DNA of 9,352 bases, taken from assembly GCA_009787075.1 (NCBI GenBank), contig WRGS01000181.1, forward strand, positions 1 to 9,352. Direction: 5' to 3'. The first letter of the stretch is position 1. The number at the start of each line of letters is the position of its first letter. Both the position numbers and the translations under genes were made by a program. The DNA comes from Paludibacter sp. Its GTDB lineage: Bacteria > Bacteroidota > Bacteroidia > Bacteroidales > Paludibacteraceae. Below, piece after piece: positions 6,385 to 9,352 of the stretch. The notes beneath the pieces were generated by a model. The model was not told the origin of the DNA, searched no databases, and saw only the letters and a list, made by a program, of their open reading frames with translations.

Positions 6385-7422
6385 ATGACAAAACAGGATA
6401 TAATCCGCGCCCTTACGCATGTTCATTATCCGGGAACGGGTAAAAATATTATAGAACAGGGAATGTTGATGGACGATTTGAAAATTGACGGAAACCGCAT
6501 CAGTTTTTCTCTTTATTTTGAAAAACCCAACGACCCCTTTGTAAAATCAATTGTTAAATCTGCCGAGCAAACAATTCTTGCTTTTGTATCGGAAGATATT
6601 GATATAAAAGGAAATATAACTGTTAAAACTCCAGAAATTCAACATCGCCAAGCCGAGCAACTTCTGCCTGATGTGAAAAATGTTATTGCAATTTTTTCGG
6701 GCAAAGGTGGAGTTGGCAAATCCACTGTTGCTGTTAATTTGGCGGTTGCATTGGCACATCTGGGTTATAAAGTCGGTTTGCTTGATGCCGATATTTACGG
6801 ACCATCGTTGCCAAAAATGTTTGGCGTTGAAAATCAACAACTTTACACAGAAATACGCGATGGACGCGAAAAAATTATTCCAATTGAAAAATTTGGGGTA
6901 AAAATGCTGTCAATTGGTTTTTTGGTTGATGCTGAGAAAGCGCTTGTTTGGCGCGGAACGCTCGCTGCAAATGCGTTGAAACAACTTATTACAGATGCCC
7001 TTTGGGGCGAACTTGATTATTTTATCATTGACTTGCCGCCCGGAACAGGCGATATTCAACTTACGCTTGTTCAAACGCTGAAAATTGACGGAGCAATTGC
7101 CGTTACAACTCCGCAGGAGGTTGCTTTGTCTGATGCCAGAAAAGGAATCAATATGTTTCAAAACGAAAAAATTAATGTACATATTTTAGGTTTGGTAGAA
7201 AATATGTCGTGGTTTACGCCTGCTGAATTGCCTGATAATAAATACTTTATCTTTGGTAAAGGCGGCGGACAGCGTTTATCCGAAGAAATGCACGTTCCGC
7301 TTTTGGCGCAAATTCCACTTATTCAAACTATATGTGAAGGTAGCGACAACGGTACGCCTATTGCCGCTGAAAATTCCGTTTCGGCACAAATTTTTGAAGA
7401 ATTGGCAAAAAAAATCGGATAA
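6385..7422 (+). CDS. mrp: Mrp/ApbC (NBP35-type) P-loop ATPase, putative Fe-S cluster carrier
   Basis: This is a 345-residue cytoplasmic ATPase. Residues about 3-85 form a MIP18/DUF59-type domain. A deviant Walker A, GKGGVGKST, lies at 106-114, LLDADIYGPSLPKM at 132-145 carries the switch region, and DLPPGTGD (216-223) is the Mrp signature. Family members bind and transfer [4Fe-4S] clusters to apoproteins. Here the C-terminal CxxC used by studied homologues is absent. The equivalent stretch at 272-291 reads ENMSWFTPAELPDNKYFIFG, and C317 is the only cysteine in the whole protein. As I remember them, other Bacteroidota Mrp proteins share this variant, so it is probably not a local defect. It is the last gene of the four-gene operon, and its stop codon sits inside the terminator stem. 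Confidence 0.95.
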   Translation: MTKQDIIRALTHVHYPGTGKNIIEQGMLMDDLKIDGNRISFSLYFEKPNDPFVKSIVKSAEQTILAFVSEDIDIKGNITVKTPEIQHRQAEQLLPDVKNVIAIFSGKGGVGKSTVAVNLAVALAHLGYKVGLLDADIYGPSLPKMFGVENQQLYTEIRDGREKIIPIEKFGVKMLSIGFLVDAEKALVWRGTLAANALKQLITDALWGELDYFIIDLPPGTGDIQLTLVQTLKIDGAIAVTTPQEVALSDARKGINMFQNEKINVHILGLVENMSWFTPAELPDNKYFIFGKGGGQRLSEEMHVPLLAQIPLIQTICEGSDNGTPIAAENSVSAQIFEELAKKIG

Positions 7423-7442
7423 AAATTTTTACCCGATTTTTT
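7409..7442. terminator. Bidirectional terminator between convergent mrp and OmpA-lipoprotein genes
   Basis: A palindrome is centred between 7425 and 7426. Its arms at 7409-7425 and 7426-7442 pair throughout except for one A-C mismatch (7419 with 7432), and the GC-rich part is TCGG/CCGA. A run of Ts follows on the plus strand and the matching A run precedes it, so it could act in both directions. The mrp TAA (7420-7422) lies within the left arm. Confidence 0.7.
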
Positions 7443-7468
7443 ATTGTGTAATATTTTTGAAAAAATAT

Positions 7469-8191
7469 TTACTTGTTTGCCTGTGATTCAGCGTCTTTAA
7501 CCATCTGTTCGCTCGCATACATATAAATTTCTACACGGCGATTTTGGGCTTTTCCTGCGGCTGTGCTGTTGTCGGCAATAGGCATATCCTGCCCTTTACC
7601 TGCCACTTCCTTAAATTGACTTGCCAATGCTCCTTTGCTTGTAAGAAAATTTACAACTGATTGTGCGCGTTTCTGCGAAAGTTCCTGATTTTTCTGCGCG
7701 CTTTGTGCAGGAGTTGAATTTGCAAAACCTGTGTTGTCTGTATGCCCTAAAACACTGAGTGCGAGGGTCGGGTTTTCAACCAAAATTTTTGCAAACTTTG
7801 TCAGCGACGATTGCGCACTTGCACTGAGTGTGCTGCTGCCTGTGGCAAACAAAATTCCCGAATCAAAAGTTACCAAAACAGCAGGCAAACCGTTTGCATC
7901 GGTAATCGACTGCGTGTTTGCGCCTTCAATAGCAGCGGCTTCGGCTTTTGCCTTGTCCATTTGCTTTCCGATAATTGCGCCTGCCGATGCTCCAACTGCC
8001 CCGCCGATAGCCGCGCCGATAGCAGTTGATTTACCGTCTTTTCCGATTAATGCGCCAAGAGCAGCACCGATAGCTGCGCCGCCGCCGCCGCCAAGCAATC
8101 CACCTTTTGCAGTGTTATTCAACGAACTGCAGCCCGACAAAATAATTGCCGCGCTCAAAAACAAAGTTGCGAATAAATTGTTTCTTTTCAT
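7469..8191 (-). CDS. OmpA-family lipoprotein with glycine-zipper region
   Basis: This 240-residue protein has a lipoprotein signal: a basic start, a hydrophobic stretch and the lipobox LSGC with the lipidated cysteine at 21. A glycine- and alanine-rich zipper follows at about 30-76, with repeated GAAIGAALGALIG-type spacing, suggesting membrane insertion or oligomer packing. An OmpA-type peptidoglycan-binding domain fills about 104-227, with LGHTDNTG at 148-155 (D152), LSQKRAQSVVNFL at 171-183 (R175) and NRRVEIYM at 217-224. The organisation is that of YiaD-like lipoproteins, which anchor the outer membrane to the cell wall. It converges on mrp and is read separately from the upstream surface-protein gene, from which it is 115 nt away. 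The start at 8191 is the only one that gives a complete signal peptide. Confidence 0.93.
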   Translation of the reverse strand: MKRNNLFATLFLSAAIILSGCSSLNNTAKGGLLGGGGGAAIGAALGALIGKDGKSTAIGAAIGGAVGASAGAIIGKQMDKAKAEAAAIEGANTQSITDANGLPAVLVTFDSGILFATGSSTLSASAQSSLTKFAKILVENPTLALSVLGHTDNTGFANSTPAQSAQKNQELSQKRAQSVVNFLTSKGALASQFKEVAGKGQDMPIADNSTAAGKAQNRRVEIYMYASEQMVKDAESQANK

Positions 8192-8262
8192 AAAATCTTT
8201 TTTTAGAATTTTAAATTATTATTAATATTATTATTTTTCAAAAAAACAGTAAATTTTCTCTG

Positions 8263-8293
8263 CAAAATTCGTACCAAAAAAAACACTGCCAAT
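8263..8293 (-). promoter_or_regulatory. Possible promoter of the OmpA-family lipoprotein gene
   Basis: The minus-strand GAATTTTG (8270 to 8263) matches TAnnTTTG at all fixed positions but the first. ATTG (8293-8290), 19 nt upstream, matches the -33 TTTG in three of four bases. Initiation near 8257 would give a leader of about 65 nt. It is the best candidate in this gap but imperfect. Confidence 0.4.
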
Positions 8294-8306
8294 TTTTTCC
8301 TTAATT

Positions 8307-9352
8307 TTACCTTACAACAATTCTTTGATTTTGCCGCTCTCCGTTTTGTTTTTGTATCGAAAGAATATAAGTACCTGAAACAGCGGGCGCGTTGATTGTA
8401 TTTTCGCCGTCTGTTAATGGATATTCACCAATTTGCAATCCTAAAACTGTCCAAAGAGTCATACTCTTTCCGCCTTCCATCACAATTGTTATAATCTGAC
8501 CGGGCGTAGCAAGTATCGGACGCAGCGTTTGATAAGCATTTTCTGTATATTCAGGGACAAATGGACAGGTAAAGAGCGTTACTCCGTCATCTAAGCGCGT
8601 TATTCGAGCGCGATATTCGGCTGTAAAGTCCAACATTCCGCCATTTGCTCCGACATAAAGATACGAGCCGTTTTCATTTGTAATTTGAATATCATTTTTA
8701 TACCATTGATAATCCGACCAAATGTATCCGCCATTGATACTTTCATTGAATAAAGCCAAAACATCGTTCCATTTCTGCTTAATTATTGACGCAGAATAAA
8801 GTACAGTGAAATTAAACGGATACGGTATTTGCACATTTTCATTTGAAAATATGATTGTTGCCGAATAATTATCAGGACGAACATTATCAGGCAAAGGCAC
8901 TGTGATATTTTGATTTGAAATATTTGGGTTAATAATATCTACAAAGCCTGTTGCGTGCGCTTTTTCGTCAAAAATGACTGAAACATTGTTCATTGTTCCT
9001 GCAATTAAATTAAAACCTATATTAAAGTTTGCATTATCTGCGCAAATATCTTCCAAAGGAGAAAATTCAACAGTGATTATATCCAAAACTGTAAGTATAA
9101 GATAAACAGTGCTGTCGCAGCCAGATACGGTATGAAGATTTAAGGGCTGAAAATTAGAAAAAGTTCCGATAGTATTTTGCACAGGCACATCAAACCCGTT
9201 GAGATGATACGACTCGCCTAAGTTTATTGTATCATGAATTGTTATTTCCGAAGAATTTCTTGCAGGAATATTAACAGTAAACACATCATCGCTGCAACTT
9301 ACCGAATCTCTGAAAGTTATTGTATGAGAACCAACAGGCAGTGTAGTAGAAA
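8307..9352 (-). CDS. Partial secreted surface protein with GCDS-type repeats and a probable T9SS C-terminal sorting domain
   Basis: This is the C-terminal end of a larger protein. The frame stays open from the stop at 8307-8309 to the window edge, so 347 codons are visible and the true start lies outside. A GTG at 9284 is internal to a repeat and is not a likely start. Near the edge come two repeat-like units, one with SCSDDVFTVNI and one with INLGESYHLNG followed by SGCDSTVYLILTV. This motif recurs in Bacteroidota adhesin-like exported proteins. The middle reads as Ig-like beta domains with a WSDYQWYKNDIQI segment. The last 70 or so residues (about 8310-8525) resemble a T9SS type A sorting domain, with a strand near LWTVLGLQIGEY, then SGTYILSIQKQNGE and a final basic IVVR. 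The usual YPNP opening is missing, so that assignment is moderate. Confidence 0.75.
   Translation of the reverse strand, partial: STTLPVGSHTITFRDSVSCSDDVFTVNIPARNSSEITIHDTINLGESYHLNGFDVPVQNTIGTFSNFQPLNLHTVSGCDSTVYLILTVLDIITVEFSPLEDICADNANFNIGFNLIAGTMNNVSVIFDEKAHATGFVDIINPNISNQNITVPLPDNVRPDNYSATIIFSNENVQIPYPFNFTVLYSASIIKQKWNDVLALFNESINGGYIWSDYQWYKNDIQITNENGSYLYVGANGGMLDFTAEYRARITRLDDGVTLFTCPFVPEYTENAYQTLRPILATPGQIITIVMEGGKSMTLWTVLGLQIGEYPLTDGENTINAPAVSGTYILSIQKQNGERQNQRIVVR

Noticed and set aside
7731..8225. Plus-strand open frame of 164 codons rich in Ala and Pro
   Set aside because: It is antisense to the glycine- and alanine-rich part of the OmpA-family lipoprotein. The biased composition of that gene keeps the reverse frame open, and the frame shows no domain.
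8220..8265. Possible hairpin AATTTT-GCAGAG-AAAATT followed by a T run, as a terminator for the surface-protein gene
   Set aside because: The stem is only six A-T pairs and overlaps the candidate promoter of the lipoprotein gene. In such AT-rich DNA it is not persuasive.
1..9352. Mobile elements, CRISPR arrays, tRNAs or a defence system
   Set aside because: I found no transposase, no direct-repeat array, no inverted-repeat ends, no cloverleaf and no defence-type gene. The window looks like a core chromosomal region.

Overview
This window looks like chromosomal DNA from a member of the Bacteroidota, most likely the order Bacteroidales. It is AT-rich. Start codons lack Shine-Dalgarno sequences, and several genes have the Bacteroidota-type -7 promoter element TAnnTTTG upstream. 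The gene content fits: a BT_3928-family protein, a DUF1599 protein, an OmpA-type outer membrane protein with a calcium-binding linker, and the C-terminal part of what looks like a type IX secretion (T9SS) surface protein. I see no mobile element, CRISPR array, tRNA or phage gene. Overall it reads as ordinary core-genome territory with a few under-studied protein families.

Layout from left to right. Positions 9-1558 (minus strand) are a two-gene unit. A LiaF-like four-helix membrane protein comes first. It overlaps by ATGA a membrane-anchored LytTR transcription factor, and together they look like a compact envelope-stress sensor/regulator pair. Positions 1704-2074 (minus) are rnpB, the RNase P RNA, with both halves of the conserved core readable, a perfect P1 helix and its own promoter. 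Positions 2188-3669 (minus) encode a large OmpA-family outer membrane protein, with a clear hairpin terminator downstream and a predicted leader of about 150 nt upstream. Positions 3670-3993 form an AT-rich divergent promoter region.

Positions 3994-7422 (plus) are a tight four-gene operon: a DUF1599 protein with two internal copies of its domain, a DoxX/MauE-like membrane protein fused to a thioredoxin-like domain (BT_3928 family), a cytidylate-kinase-like P-loop protein, and an Mrp/ApbC-type ATPase. The operon ends in a palindrome that includes the mrp stop codon and can also serve the convergent gene on the other side. Positions 7469-8191 (minus) encode an OmpA-family lipoprotein with a glycine-zipper region. 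Positions 8307-9352 (minus) hold the C-terminal 347 codons of a secreted repeat protein that runs off the window.

Three points deserve the most attention. The Mrp protein lacks the C-terminal CxxC that binds Fe-S in studied homologues. The LiaF-like/LytTR pair has no visible kinase. The four-gene operon combines a nucleotide-linked family, a redox-like membrane protein, a kinase-like protein and an Fe-S-type ATPase with no established shared function.
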